Below, one piece after another: positions 37,136-49,025 of a stretch of DNA of 64,000 nt (positions are counted from its first letter, which is position 1; each line of letters begins with the position of its first letter). The stretch comes from Solen grandis (lineage: Eukaryota; Mollusca; Bivalvia; Adapedonta; Solenidae): contig CM037789.1 in the NCBI GenBank assembly GCA_021229015.1, forward strand, positions 33,740,346 through 33,804,345, given 5' to 3'. Under the pieces are notes generated by a model. It was not told the origin of the DNA. It was given only the letters and a program-made list of their open reading frames with translations, and did no database searches. A program made the translations under genes and the position numbers.

Positions 37136-37798
37136 GTGGGTCTTACTTTGACAATGAATCATAGATGAAAAATCTAAAGAGCATGCATAGACAAACAAAA
37201 TTTTAAATATACGAATCTTCCTGAAAATCTTTTGGAGCTTGATTTACTTTATTAATGAGAGAGATCTAATCTACAGTACATGTAGATACATAAGATTTAT
37301 CATAATGATAAAGCAAAATATACTAGTAGGTACGATCAGATCCGAAAGATTTTCGAGAAGAACCTAAGCGGTTTATGCATGTTTTTTAATCATAAATGTC
37401 ACAGTGACTAACACATAATTATATATGTTGCCCATCTCGAGCTGTGCTCGCTATAAACAAAGCAGACGAATGATTTTGACACGGGCAAGATCGCACGAGT
37501 AACCAAATTTTTTCAGCGTCATTGAAAATCTCATTTTTATGTAACATAAAATGTTCTGTTAAGAAAAAAAATACATTTCTAGTGCGTTTATCATGTAAAA
37601 CTATTCGTTCTAGCTATATATATATATTCTAATTGTAATGTCAAAGTCAATATTCACCTATCAAAGGCACGTTATTTCGTAAACTTAATATTTTTTCTGT
37701 CACGCATTACCCAGAGGGCCTTTGTTTTTGCAAGTGTTATCTGTTCTTTTACATACCACATAGTTGAATTTATCGAGGGAGGTAATCCATGCATGTAG
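37133..37798. other. Non-coding
   Basis: No gene or recognised repeat other than a short TA run near 37614-37626. Confidence 0.5.
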
Positions 37799-38688
37799 AC
37801 TAAGACTACAGTTACCTGCCCTTGGGTGATTTTTCTAGTTCTTTGTATATAAGTCTATGTAAAGTCAAGTGACCCATGGGTCGGGGCCAATTTCGACTCA
37901 AGGGTCATGATTTGAACAAACTTGGTATTGGTCCATAAGACAATACCCAACACCAAATACCTAAACCCCAGGCCTTGTAGTTTCTGACAAGAAGATTTTT
38001 CTAGTTTTTTGTATATAAGTCTTTCTAAAATCAAGTGACCCCTGGGGCGGGGCCAATTTCGAACCCAGGGTCATGATTTCAATAAACTTGGTGATGGTTC
38101 ATAAGACACTGCCACACACCAAATATCTAAACTTCAGGCCTTGCGGATTCTGACAAGATTTTTCTAGTTTTTCTTACATAAGCCTATGTAAAATCAAGTG
38201 ACCTCTAGGGCGGGCCAATTTCGACCTCAGTTGGAATTGGAACAAACTTGGTAATTATCTATAAGACAATGCCACACACCAAATATCTAAACTCTAGGCG
38301 TTGTGGTTTCTGACAAGAAGATTTTTCTAGTTTTTTTTCTAAGTAAGTCTATATAAAATCAAGTGACTCTAAGAGAAGGGTCAATTTTGACCCAAGGGCC
38401 AAGTCTACTAAGCTATGTTAAACACCAAATATCTAAACTCCAGGCCTTGTGGTTAAATCTGACAAGAATTTTTTTCTAGTTTTTCCTATGTATTCTATGT
38501 GAAATCATTTGACCCCTGGGGCGGAGCCAATTTTGACCACAGGGCTATGATTTAAACAACCTGGTCCATAAGACACTGCCACACACTAAATCTAAGCTCT
38601 AGGCCTTTTGGTTTCAGAGAAGAAGATTTTTTTAAAATTTCACTTTAAAAAAACCATTTTTGCTCCCGTGACCCGATACCAACAAACC
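37799..38688 (+). repeat. Pearl-like array of ~163-bp units, truncated by the assembly gap
   Basis: Six starts of the same unit, marked by 'gatttttctag' or close variants, lie at about 37828, 37993, 38157, 38320, 38467 and 38625 (spacings 147-165 bp). Each carries 'aagtctatgtaaaatcaagt', a 'ggggcggggccaatttcgac' block and 'gccacacaccaaatatctaa'. The length and content fit the ~160-bp core of bivalve pearl elements. The right end is lost in the N run. A reverse-oriented array of the same unit is at 60510-61500. Confidence 0.82.
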
Positions 38689-38788
38689 NNNNNNNNNNNN
38701 NNNNNNNNNNNNNNNNNNNNNNNNNNNNNNNNNNNNNNNNNNNNNNNNNNNNNNNNNNNNNNNNNNNNNNNNNNNNNNNNNNNNNNNN
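38689..38788. other. Assembly gap (100 N)
   Basis: Exactly 100 N: a scaffold placeholder of unknown true size, at the edge of a tandem repeat and about 370 bp before the viperin start codon. Confidence 0.99.
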
Positions 38789-38897
38789 TGAGTCAGTCTA
38801 TTTTGAGAAACAAAAACAAAAACAAGCAGAATCTTAATGTGCTAGAAATCCGGGGCGTAGATTTAATTTTTAGTAAATCAGCGAATTGCGTAGAGGT

Positions 38898-38907
38898 GGA
38901 AAACCCC
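38898..38907 (-). promoter_or_regulatory. kB-like site upstream of viperin
   Basis: The - strand reads GGGGTTTTCC, a full match to the GGGRNWYYCC consensus for NF-kB/Rel, 252 bp before the ATG. Prediction from consensus only; a 10-bp match can be chance. Confidence 0.45.
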
Positions 38908-39038
38908 TAAATGATAATATTTCCCGCTGAATAATAATGAACTCCCATACTAGTGTTTATGTGGTATACTCATGCTATGTGCGTCATGTTAAAGTTACTG
39001 GAAGGAACTGAGCTAGTGCCAGCGATATATCTATGCTA

Positions 39039-39046
39039 AACCGAAA
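39039..39046 (+). promoter_or_regulatory. IRF-like half site upstream of viperin
   Basis: AACCGAAA matches the AANNGAAA core recognised by interferon regulatory factors, about 60 bp before the TATA box. Only one half is present, not a full ISRE. Vertebrate viperin is IRF/ISRE-driven; whether the mollusc gene is too is inferred. Confidence 0.35.
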
Positions 39047-39102
39047 GTAGAATACCATTTTCGAAAACTGTTTACAAAAGTTACACGCAGCATTTTATAC
39101 GT

Positions 39103-39141
39103 TATATATAAAGACAAGACCTGTTTACCGTATCATAATCA
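39103..39141 (+). promoter_or_regulatory. Viperin core promoter: TATA box and Inr-like site
   Basis: TATATATAAAG at 39103-39113 is a strong TATA element. TCAGATT at 39139-39145 fits the YYANWYY initiator with A at 39141, a few bases farther than the classical 30 bp. A start here gives an 18-nt 5' leader before the ATG at 39159. Confidence 0.6.
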
Positions 39142-39158
39142 GATTCGTTGCAGCCAAA

Positions 39159-39480
39159 ATGGATGCTTTATCGATAGGTTGCGTAGTGCTGGTTAGTTTA
39201 CTGATAGGTGTAGTTTTAAAGACCATGGACAGGTATCGCAAACATCCGGGACCCGCGAAATTTAAAAGGGATTCAAGGGAAGTTGTCATACCAACCGGAA
39301 ATTGCGCAGGAAGCCCTACTGCTGTTCCTATGGATAAGAAAATCTCACCAATCAGCGTTAATTACCATTTCACACGCCAGTGTAACTATAAGTGTGGGTT
39401 CTGCTTCCATACAGCGAAAACATCGTTTGTACTTCCCATCGAAGCGGCAAAACGAGGCCTGAAGCTGCTCAAGGATGCGG
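39159..39480 (+). CDS. Viperin (radical SAM antiviral enzyme), exon 1
   Basis: Codes for residues 1-107 plus the first base of codon 108. Viperin is a radical S-adenosylmethionine enzyme of the ER and lipid-droplet surface; the characterised enzymes convert CTP (or related nucleotides) to a 3'-deoxy-didehydro chain terminator. Residues about 5-20 form a hydrophobic N-terminal segment, followed by basic residues (KTMDRYRK), as in the membrane-targeting helix of the family. A short linker follows, then [17 protein letters not shown] with the cluster-binding cysteines C75, C79 and C82. The stretch [11 protein letters not shown] is almost the same as in vertebrates. The ATG is in good context (ccaaaATGG), just downstream of a TATA box. 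The donor GTAATG at 39481 leaves phase 1, which fits exon 2. No frameshift or stop seen. Confidence 0.97.
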
Positions 39481-39590
39481 GTAATGTATCATTTTATTTT
39501 TCACTTTATGATCATGAAACACATGACATGTATTAAAGAAGACGCTTATTCAGATTTTTTTTTTTTTTGCATAATTGATACATAAGTTGC

Positions 39591-39806
39591 TGTGCACCAT
39601 GGCCTAGTGGTAACCGACTGCGGATCCGAAAGTTGTGGGACAATTGTTGGGTGCCATTCTTCAGTCTGAAAATCTTCCAAACCCCGGGGACAAGGATTTT
39701 CATGACCTCCTTAGGCGCAAAGTACTGCTCCAAACAAGGAGCCGTCGATAGGAATAAGTATAAGTTACAAGAACTTGTCTCTCAATTGACGAATAAATAA
39801 ATATAC
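39591..39806 (+). mobile_element. tRNA-like SINE, copy 1
   Basis: A-box-like TGGCCTAGTGG at 39600-39610 and a body with 'ttttcatgacct', 'ggcgcaaagtactgctccaa' and 'gtcgataggaat', ending in GAATAAATAAAT. The B box is decayed. The body matches the copy at 41574. Confidence 0.65.
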
Positions 39807-39989
39807 TTTATAATCAATAATCAATGAAATTGAACATTTAAATGTAAGAAATGTTTATTTTGAATTTATCTTACTTTTTTTTCCTTCGCAAAAAAAAACC
39901 ATGTACCTTACAAACTCATTTCAGCATTGTTATTTGCATACACGTTTTGTCAAACATGAATGGTGGAATTAAGATTTTGTATTACTTAG

Positions 39990-40470
39990 CGCTATATATC
40001 GATGACTGGATTAAGATTTAGTATCATTTAGCGCTATATGTTGGTGGTGGAATTAAGATTTAGTATATTACTGTACTTAGCGATATGTGTTGATGGTGGA
40101 ATTAAGATTTAGTATATTACTGTACTTAGCGATATGTGTTGATGGTGGAATTAAGATTTAGTATATTATTGTACTTAGCGTTATGTGTTGATGGTGGAGA
40201 TTTAGTATTACTGTACTTAGCATTATGTAAGGTTGGTGGAATTAAGATTAGTATTACTGTACTTAGCGTTATGTGCTGATGGTGGAAGTAAGATTTAGTA
40301 TATTACTGTACTTAGCGTTATGTGTTGATGGTGGAGATTTAGTATTACTGTACTTAGCGTTATGTAATGTTGGCGAGATTAGTATTACTGTACTTAGCGT
40401 TATGTGTTGATGGTGGAATTAAGATTTAGTATATTACTGTACTTAGCGTTATGTATTGATGGTGGAATTC
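39990..40470. repeat. Minisatellite, ~48-60 bp unit
   Basis: About eight to nine units built on 'gatggtggaattaagattta', 'gtatattactgtacttagcg' and 'ttatgtgtt'. Two neighbouring units are an exact 60 bp apart; others are shorter by internal loss of 10-12 bp. Confidence 0.92.
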
Positions 40471-41573
40471 GACCCAAAAGTAGATCACATGTAAGAAGGA
40501 TTTTGACTTAAAACTTTTTTTCTGTTTAAACACCTTACATTTTAGATCTTACCTCAAAACCTTTTTCATATAAGTCAATACAAGGACGTAATTCATAACA
40601 CGCCACACTTGAACTACATGGTCTACTTATGTTTCATTATTTAGAAGAAAAGCACAGAACTGGTGGGGGGGATTTTCTATACTTGAGTTTGTTAAAGGTA
40701 AGTATTATCCGTAATTCTATTGCATGCATTCGACTTTATTTCGAGTAGTGAGAGCGAAAATATGCTACGTGCATATATATGTATACGCTTTTGGCCTAGT
40801 TTTGCTCTGACACTTCGATTTGAGTAATCGTTATACTGTTTGTCCAGAGTTCAAAGTATGAATTTGTTTACCAAGCTTTAATCCAATTTAGATAAAGAAC
40901 ACGCGTGGTTTAGTTTATTTACTGTTTGCAACATTCGATTTACCTACGTTTATTACAACTATGAATTCACCTTTTTTTCAGAATGAAAATAAACATAGGC
41001 TAAACAACAGTGTTTTTTTTTTTTTTTCAAAATTGTAAATGTGTATTTACTTGTGCTTTCGGGGACTGCTTGAGTCATATTTACGGCGAACGTAAATGTA
41101 GTTAAAGGTAAAATATGGGTAAACTTTTAGAACTAGGTCATTAAAAATACATGTATTTGTATGAGTGCGAGTCATAGGTTTGTCCGATGTCTTTTGAAAA
41201 TATTCCCTGAAAATCGAACCCTCTAGAACATTCGACTGACATAGAGATACTTGCCTGTAAAATCAACTTACGTTGGCATTAAAGTTAGTGGAATCTGCAA
41301 TAAAATCAATTTCGTAGGTACATATACATGTATTCCTGGATACGTGAGGCCTATTTAATGGGCAGTTTTCGTGGGGGGTAATATTCATGGGGTGAAACCG
41401 TCCCTTAAATCGACGAAAATTAGTCCCACACGAAAATTTAATGTTCTACAGTAACTTCCTACTCTTTTATGAAATACCTATAAGAAATACTTTTTTTTAA
41501 ATAATTTAATTGAGCTTTTACTTATGAGGAAATAATTAGAAAAGATTTAAAGATAAACAGTGTGGATGTAAAA
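40471..41573. other. Intronic, no feature recognised
   Basis: Unique-looking AT-rich sequence with a poly-T run at 41012-41027. Nothing else supported. Confidence 0.5.
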
Positions 41574-41775
41574 GGCGCCGTGGTCGAAATGTAACGTACC
41601 TGAATGTGGGCCCGAAGGTCATAGGTTCGAAACCCGTTTTGAGGACAATAATTTTTCATGACCTTTCGGAAGTTTCCAGGTGCAAAATACTGGTCCAACC
41701 AAGGAACTGGCGATAGGAATTAATGTAAATTTTGAGAACTTGTTTTCCAGTCGAAGTATAAATAGATACGTAAAA
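41574..41775 (+). mobile_element. tRNA-like SINE, copy 2
   Basis: B box GGTTCGAAACCC at 41624-41635 and a tRNA-like head from 'gcgccgtggtcgaaatgtaa'. The body is shared with copy 1 ('tttcatgacc', 'gcaaaatactggtccaacca', 'ggcgataggaat'). The tail is A-rich (AAAACAAAACAAAA). Confidence 0.75.
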
Positions 41776-42929
41776 AACAAAACAAAAAAACAACAACAAC
41801 AAAAAAACTAGATGTGTATTACTTAAAGTCCCAGTATCTTATAAATGTTAGACCTAAATCTGAACTCACTTACAGCATATATAATTCAGTTTTAATTTCA
41901 TCACTGAAAGACCTTGAGAAATGTCTTATTTACAGGAAAGATTCTATTAGAAAAATACAAATTGTGGCTGTCTCGTTCTATATTTAGCTCAAAACAATGA
42001 CAGCATAAAATTAACATTCAAGGTTGATTTTTTCAGAAGTTCGTAGATTTTCTTCCTACATCCCTATTTCCGTGTTTCAAGATTTATCCAGTCTATAGCA
42101 AAAGTCCATTAACTTCTGAAACACCCCATGTACACCGAGACATCCGTGGCTTTACTGAACAGCGTGTTTCAGAAAAAGCTCCGCCCATTTTTCTCACTAG
42201 TTTGCCCTGTCTGAACAACTAAGGCTTCCGGGTGAATATTTCATTATTTGGGCTCAAGTTAACATTAAGAGGTTAATCAAACATCATTTGAGGCTTTGCT
42301 AATTAGAAATTTTGAAAAATATATTTTTCCAAGCTAAATCGCACTGGGGCTTTAAGTTACCTTCAGAGTGTCTATTGTTTACGTGCGCTACCTTCCCATC
42401 GTGTTTTGAAAGGGGTTCATATTTATAATCTAGCGTATCAATGCAGCACTCGTATTAAGGTAATCCATCCGTCATTAAATCGTGATCATGGTCCATCAAG
42501 TGAGTGTGGGAATTTTCAAGTAGATGCAAGCCTTTATAGACTTAGAGCAAAACAGCCTACAACTCCAAGTCAATGAATGCTTGGTTGTGCACTGAGGTAT
42601 TTCTAAGTAATTGAAGGACTATGATTATTATTTCATGATTGATGAATTACCTTAATGTTGCTGTAGCAAACATGTTGCAACACTTAAACCGGAATCAACA
42701 ATGTAACAACACCCTTTACAGGCTACTATATTGAGAAACAAAACAACAACAAAAAACGAGCTTCGTAATTTGAAAATAAAATGTCAATACTAATTTATCT
42801 TTCCAAACTGTCACAAGTCTGTCAAGAATGGACATGTATTTTCTCGTGAAGCCTGATTTCAAAACTATAAAGCAGACGGATAGTTTTGACATCATGTGCA
42901 GACCTTTCTTAACGTTCCATTTCATCCCA
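41776..42929. other. Intronic; one small inverted repeat
   Basis: TTCTGAAACAC (about 42113-42123) faces GTGTTTCAGAA (about 42165-42175), a possible short hairpin or MITE remnant. No gene. Confidence 0.45.
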
Positions 42930-43165
42930 GGGGCCTCCGTGATCGAGTGACTATTGTCGCTGACAAAACATCACTGAACCCTCGAGGATGTGGGTTCGAT
43001 TTCCAACAAGGTCAATGTGATATTTATACGAATAAGCCTTTCAGCTAGCTTGCGGTAAATAGGTTGATAGGTGCACGCCTCTGTTAACTGGATGTCTTCC
43101 TACACTCGTAATTAGCCTGGCGTCGCTATATAACTAAAACAATGTTGAGACTACAGTTAGTTGTC
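42930..43165 (+). mobile_element. tRNA-derived SINE of the 16-kb family
   Basis: The tRNA-like head 'ggcctccgtgatcgagtgac', the B box GGTTCGATTTCC (42993-43004) and the body ('agctagcttgcggtaaatag', 'gtcttcctacac', 'tggcgtcgc') match the SINE at 16171-16391. Here the A-box half is present. Older, with more substitutions; target duplication not resolved. Confidence 0.75.
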
Positions 43166-43999
43166 TTCAACAACAGCAACAACATTTTCATTCTTGTAAT
43201 GTCAGCACTGCATGTGTGCCCGTGCTCCATACTTTTTTTCAATACATAGTCCAACATAGACGTCATGTGTCTGATGACCTTTTAAATGTTCTATTTTTTT
43301 TATTTATTTATTTATTTTTTTAAATTTTTTTTTTAATTTTTAAGGTTTTTAGGTCTACGCAAGTAGGTTTAAATCAATACTAACGTTTTTCTGCTACACA
43401 AGAATTTGAACAATTTACATAACAATGATGAAAAAAACCATTTCAATGATTTTCTTAATGGACTTTTTTTCCATGTATACGCATACTGCATGTATCATGG
43501 AGATTTGTAAAGTGAATTGTTAAAACTAACGTTGGTCTTTCATGTACTTGATATATGTTGTGTTAATTATCATTCCCTAACACGGTGATAAAATCATCCT
43601 TTATTATCAATTCAGAAATGAAACAAAAATAAATAAAATTAGAATCAGACATTTCTTTTTCAAATAAAGTCAAATAATACCTGTTTAAGAGTCAGTGTCT
43701 TTATAAACATTGTTAAAAACCATATTTTAACTGTTTTGAGTAAAATGTAAAAGGAGAAAGGTATAACTAATACACCTTCTCAGTTCTGTTTCCTGTTTTT
43801 ACACATCTCATTAAAAAATGTTTTTCGGGCCCTAGCTGGACATAGAGGTTCAAAAAAAATATCAGTTAAGTTAAATCATTAAAACTTTACCTTTGATTGT
43901 CCAATATTTTTTTTCTTTTTTGGATTTACATTGTTTGTGTGATCCTTAACATCATGTATTAGAGTTCAAGTTGAATGCAGTCCTGAAAAAAAAAAAAAA
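43166..43999. other. Intronic, T-rich low-complexity sequence
   Basis: A TTTA/T-rich low-complexity tract lies at 43292-43345. Nothing else supported. Confidence 0.5.
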
Positions 44000-46371
44000 A
44001 CTAGAATCGCTATCGCGATATCATCAGTTTTCAAGAAAGCAATGTCATTCAGTTCAAGAGTCCCATGATTCGAAAAACATATTTCTTTGTTCAATGGCTT
44101 GTTGAATACTGTTAACAAACATTTCAAAAAATTTTGTCGCAATGTTTAAGCAGACCTTTTCCCAAAAGAATATTTTTGAGTATTACCTGTCAGTAATGTA
44201 GTCGCAAACTTGAAAACTTTTTTACGGAATTCGGTTAGTGCCACGTTAGATGTATGTGTTGCTTTATGATGGTGACAAACGACAATTGTATTCGATAAAC
44301 AACAATTGCAAACGACACACAATAGTATAAAATGTCACACGACAATGCGACATGTGTCTCAACATTATTACGAACTAACGTTGCATTGAATAACTATCAT
44401 TTTCATGAAATATCGCATTAAGTTATGAGTGTCATTTCAAATAAATGTAACCAAGGAACAGAATGCAAAAATCGCATAAAAATCAGCCTTCATTTTTTTA
44501 GTTACAAAGAGTGATTTCAAGCCAAGCGCCCCCTAGCGGCAAAATGAGAAACAAAATTGATTAAAATTTTATTGTTAGGTAATGCAGCAAATGGTTCAAT
44601 CAAGTATACAAGTCGCACTAGTCAAACATTCTATTTCTTATATATCACAATTTGAAGCATAAAATCTGATTTACAATTTTTCTAAAAAGGATCAAACTTT
44701 GGACTGCCGTAAAATGACCAAATCAAATCCGATCTTCAAAAGCTGAAAATCACTGGAAAGAGCTTTTCAAGAACTAAAACTTTTGTTCATATACTCTCAA
44801 TGAAATATTTTTAGTTTTGGAGCATTTTGGGGCCGAATAAAAACACAATAATCGTAATATGACCTTGACCTTTTCATTTTTTTTAAACTTTTTAATTGGG
44901 GGGCCCTTTCAAACATAACAATACATAACGTGTGAAAATTTCACGAAGAATGAACAGAAAATAAAGTCAGGAGCGACAAAAAACATGTTTTTGGAATTTT
45001 AATTCTTCCTAAATTTTAGTGAAGTTTGACCGTTTCTTGAGGACAAACCACGCATTACCTAAATTCACCACCCCATATATTTTGTGTGTATATGTCTTTC
45101 AAATTGTATGCAGCAAACAGAATTCTTCTATCTGATCTCTAACAAAAATGGGTAGTTTTTTTTGTAGATCACCCTCATTTGCACAGTTTTTTTGCGAGGT
45201 TCGAACATTCAACCTTCCGTAGCTTAAAAGCTTTCAGCCACACGGACCCTCGAATCCTATCATATGTTATTATGCTATCAACAGGGAACAGAATGCAAAA
45301 AAAAAAAACGCATTCGAATCGGACTTCAACTTTTTGAGTTATAAGCAAAAGAATGATTTCAAGAAAAGCGCCCCCTAGCGGCAAAATGAGAAAGAAAATT
45401 GAGTAAAATTTTATCATTAGGTACCTAGCAATCAGCAAATAGTTTAATAAACTATACTAGTCGCACAAGTCAAACTTGTTATTCTTATATATCAGAATTC
45501 GAAGCATACAACCCGATTTACAATTATTCCAAAAAGGATCAAACTTTGGACTGCCGTATAATGAACAAATCAAGTCCGATCTTCAAAAACCTAAACGTCA
45601 CTGAAAAAAGCTCTTTAAGAACTAAAACTTTTGTTACATACTCTTAATGAAATATTTTTAGTTTTGGAGCTATTTGTGGCCGAATAAAAACACAATAACC
45701 GTAATATGACCTTGACCTTTTCATTTTTTATTTTTTTAATTGTGAGGCCCTTTCAAACATAACAATATATAAAGTGTGAAAATTTTATGAAGAATGAGCA
45801 GAAAATAAAGTCAGGAGCGACAAAAACATGTTTTTGAAATTTTAATTTTTCCTTAAATTTAGTGAAGTTTGACCGTTTCTAGAGGACAAACCATGCATTT
45901 TCTAAATTCGCCGACCCATGTATTTTGTGCGTATATGTCTTGCAAATCGTATGCAGCAAACATAATTCTTCTATCTGATCTCTAACAAAAGTGGGTAGGT
46001 TTTTCGTAGACCTACCCTCATTTGTCCACTTTTTTACAAGGTTCGAACATTCAACCTCTCCTAGAACAATTTTTTTCCAATACTCGATGATGAGAAATAC
46101 ATCATATTTGATTGGGTTGTCAAAAAGGAACATTATATAAAAAAACTGCATCTAAATCATATTTCAAAGTTTTGAGTTATAAGCAAAAAAGTGATTACAT
46201 GCATCGCGCCCCCTAGTGGGTAAATCAGAAACAAAAATGAAAAGTTTGACACATTTGGCACAAGTTCAGATAAAGATGACTCCATACCCAAAATTTCATA
46301 GCTGTAGCTTTTCTCATCTGGCCGCTAGGCTGGCTACAAAAATGGGTGGAATTGGAAAAATAATAATAATA
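44000..46371 (+). repeat. Composite satellite element, copy 1
   Basis: Starts ACTAG plus a palindrome (TCGCTATCGCGA) after poly-A. It contains units of about 840 bp marked by 'cgccccctagcggcaaaatg' at about 44529 and 45369. The terminal half-unit is marked by 'ccccctagtgggtaaatcag' (46208). It ends 'gggtggaattggaaaaa' and (AAT)n. No coding capacity; '-' strand frames here are unit shadows. Confidence 0.88.
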
Positions 46372-49025
46372 ACTAGAACCGCAAGCGGTATCTCGGTTTT
46401 CGCTTTTAACCTAATCAACTTGAACACTTTATTTCAACTCAGCTACAATTTTAAATATGAAACAGATCGAAAAGGTTTTTGAAGACATACTCTCATTTGC
46501 ACAGTTGTATTTTTGCAATGTTAGAACATTCAAACTCTTCTAGCGCAAATATTTTCCCATACCCTTTCCCTTGAAATCCATCACATTCTGTGGTGCTATC
46601 AACAAGGAACAAAATGCTGAAAACCGCATTTCAATCAGACTTTAACATTTTTAGTTATAAGCAAAAGAGTGATTTTAAGCAAAACGCCCTCTAGCGGCAA
46701 AATAAGAAACAAAACTGCAAAAACAGCAAATAGTTCAAACAAGTATATAAGTCGCACTAGTCGAACATTCTTTTTCTTATATATCATATCACAACTTGAA
46801 GCATAAAAACTGATTAACAATTATTCCAAAAAAGGATCAAGCTTTGGACTGCCGTAAAATGAACAAATCAAGTCCGATCTTCAAAAACTAATCATCACTG
46901 GAAAGAGCTCCTCAAGAACTAAAACCTTTGTTTATATACTCTCAATAAAATATTTTTAGATTTGGAACACTTTGTGGCCAAATAATAACACAATTATCGT
47001 AATATGACATTGACCTTTTCAATGTTTTTTTTTAACTTTTTAATTGTGAAACCCATTCAAACTTAACAAAACATAACGTGTGAAAATTTCATGACGAATA
47101 AACAAAAAATAAAGTCAGGAGCGACAAAAAACATGTTTTTGGAATTTTAATTTTTCCTAAATTTAATCGGACTTCAACTTTTTTAGTTATAAGCAAAAGA
47201 ATGATTTCAAAAAAAGCGCCCCCTAGCGGCAAAATGAGAAACAAAATTGATTAAAATTTTACTGTTAGGTACCTAGCAAAGCAGCAAATAGTTCAATCAA
47301 GTATACTAGTCGCACAAGTCAAACTTTTTATTCTTATGTATTAGAAGTTGAAGCATAAAACCTGATTTACAATTATTCCAAAAAAGGATCAAACTTTGGA
47401 CTGCCGTATAATGACCAAATCAAGTCCGATCTTCAAAAACTAAACATCACTGGAAAGAGCTCTTTAAAAACTAAAACTTTTGTCCATATACTCTCAATGA
47501 AATATTTTTAGTTTTGGAGCTATTTTTGGCCGAATAAAAACACAATAATCGTAATATGACCTTGACCTTTTCAACTCTTTTTTATTTTTTTGAATTGTGA
47601 GGTCCTTTCAAACATAACAATACATATCGTGTTAAAATTTCATGAAGAATGAACAGAAAATAAAGTCAGGAGAGACAAAAACATGTTTTTGAAATTTTAA
47701 TTTTTAAAATTTAATTTCCTTTTTAATTCGCCACCCCATATATTTTGTGTTTATACGTCTTTCTAATAGTACGCCGGAGACAGAATTATTCTTTCTGATC
47801 TCTAACAAAAACGGATAGGTTTTTCGTAGACCTACCCTCATTTGCACAGTTTTTTTTTGTTTTGGTTTTTTGATTCGAACATTCAGCTTCCGTAGCTCAA
47901 AAGCTTTCAGCCACACGGACCCTCAAATCCTATCAATGTTTTAGTATCTACAGGGAACAGAATGCAAAAAACGCATTCGAATCGGACTTCAACTTTTTGA
48001 GTTATAAGCAAAATATTAATTTCAAGAAAAGCGCCCCCTAGCGGCAAAATGAGAAAAAAATTGATTTAAAATTTTACTCTTAGGTACCTAGCAAAGCAGC
48101 AAATAGTTCAATCAAAGTATACTATTCGCACAAGTCAAACTTTTTATTCTTATGTATCAGAATTTGAAGCATAAAACCTGATTTACAATTATTCCAAAAA
48201 AGGATCAAACTTTGGACTGCCGTATAATGACCAAATCAAGTCCGATCTTCAAAAACTAAACATCACTGGAAAGAGTTCTTTAAGAACTAAATCTTTTGTT
48301 CATATACTCTCAGTGAAATATTTTTAGTTTTAGAGCTATTTGTGGCCGAATAAAAACACAAGAATCGTAATATGACCTTGACCTTTTCAATTCTTTTTTA
48401 TTTTTTGATTGTGAGGCCCTTTCAAACATAACAATACATATCGTGTGAAAATTTCATGAAGAATGGACAGAAAATAAAGTCAGGAGCGACAAAAAACATG
48501 TTTTTGAAATTTTAATTTTTCCTAAAATTTAGTGAAGTTTGACCGTTTCTAGAGGACAAACCACGCATTTCCTCAATTCGCCACCCATATATTTTGTGGT
48601 ATATGTCTTGCAAATGTATGCAGCCAACAGAATTATTCTATCTGATCTCTAACAAAAGTGGGTAGGTTTTTCGTAGACCTACCTCATTATTCCCTTTTTC
48701 CAAGGTTCGAACATTCACCCTTCTGAACAATTTTTTTCCCGTCTCGTTGATAAGATATCTTCATTTTGATTGGGCTGTCAACAAGGAACATTATGTAAAA
48801 AACCGCATCTAAATCAGGTTTCAAATTTTTGAGTTATTAGGAAAACAGTGAATACATGCATTGCGCCCCCTAGTGGCTAAATCAGAAATAAATGTGAAAA
48901 GTTTGACCATTTAGGTACATGTTCAGATAAAGATGACTCCATGCCCAAAATTTCATAGCTGTAGCTTTTCTCATCTGGCCGCTACGCTGGACACAAAAAT
49001 GGGTGGAATTGGAAAAATAATAAAA
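46372..49025 (+). repeat. Composite satellite element, copy 2
   Basis: Begins ACTAGAACCGCAAGCGGTAT. The first unit carries the variant 'cgccctctagcgg' and is internally shortened, followed by two full ~830-bp units and the terminal 'ccccctagtggctaaatcag' unit. Ends 'gggtggaattggaaaaataa'. Confidence 0.9.

Noticed and set aside
38608..38910. 100-codon frame through the N gap
   Set aside because: One third of the frame is unknown sequence and the left part is satellite.
39481..39536. Extension of viperin exon 1 to the TAA at 39534
   Set aside because: The 18 residues after Gly108 do not resemble viperin, and the donor at 39481 joins exon 2 in perfect phase.
41574..41640. Possible functional tRNA gene
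   Set aside because: The B box is good but the arms do not pair as a cloverleaf and a SINE body follows.
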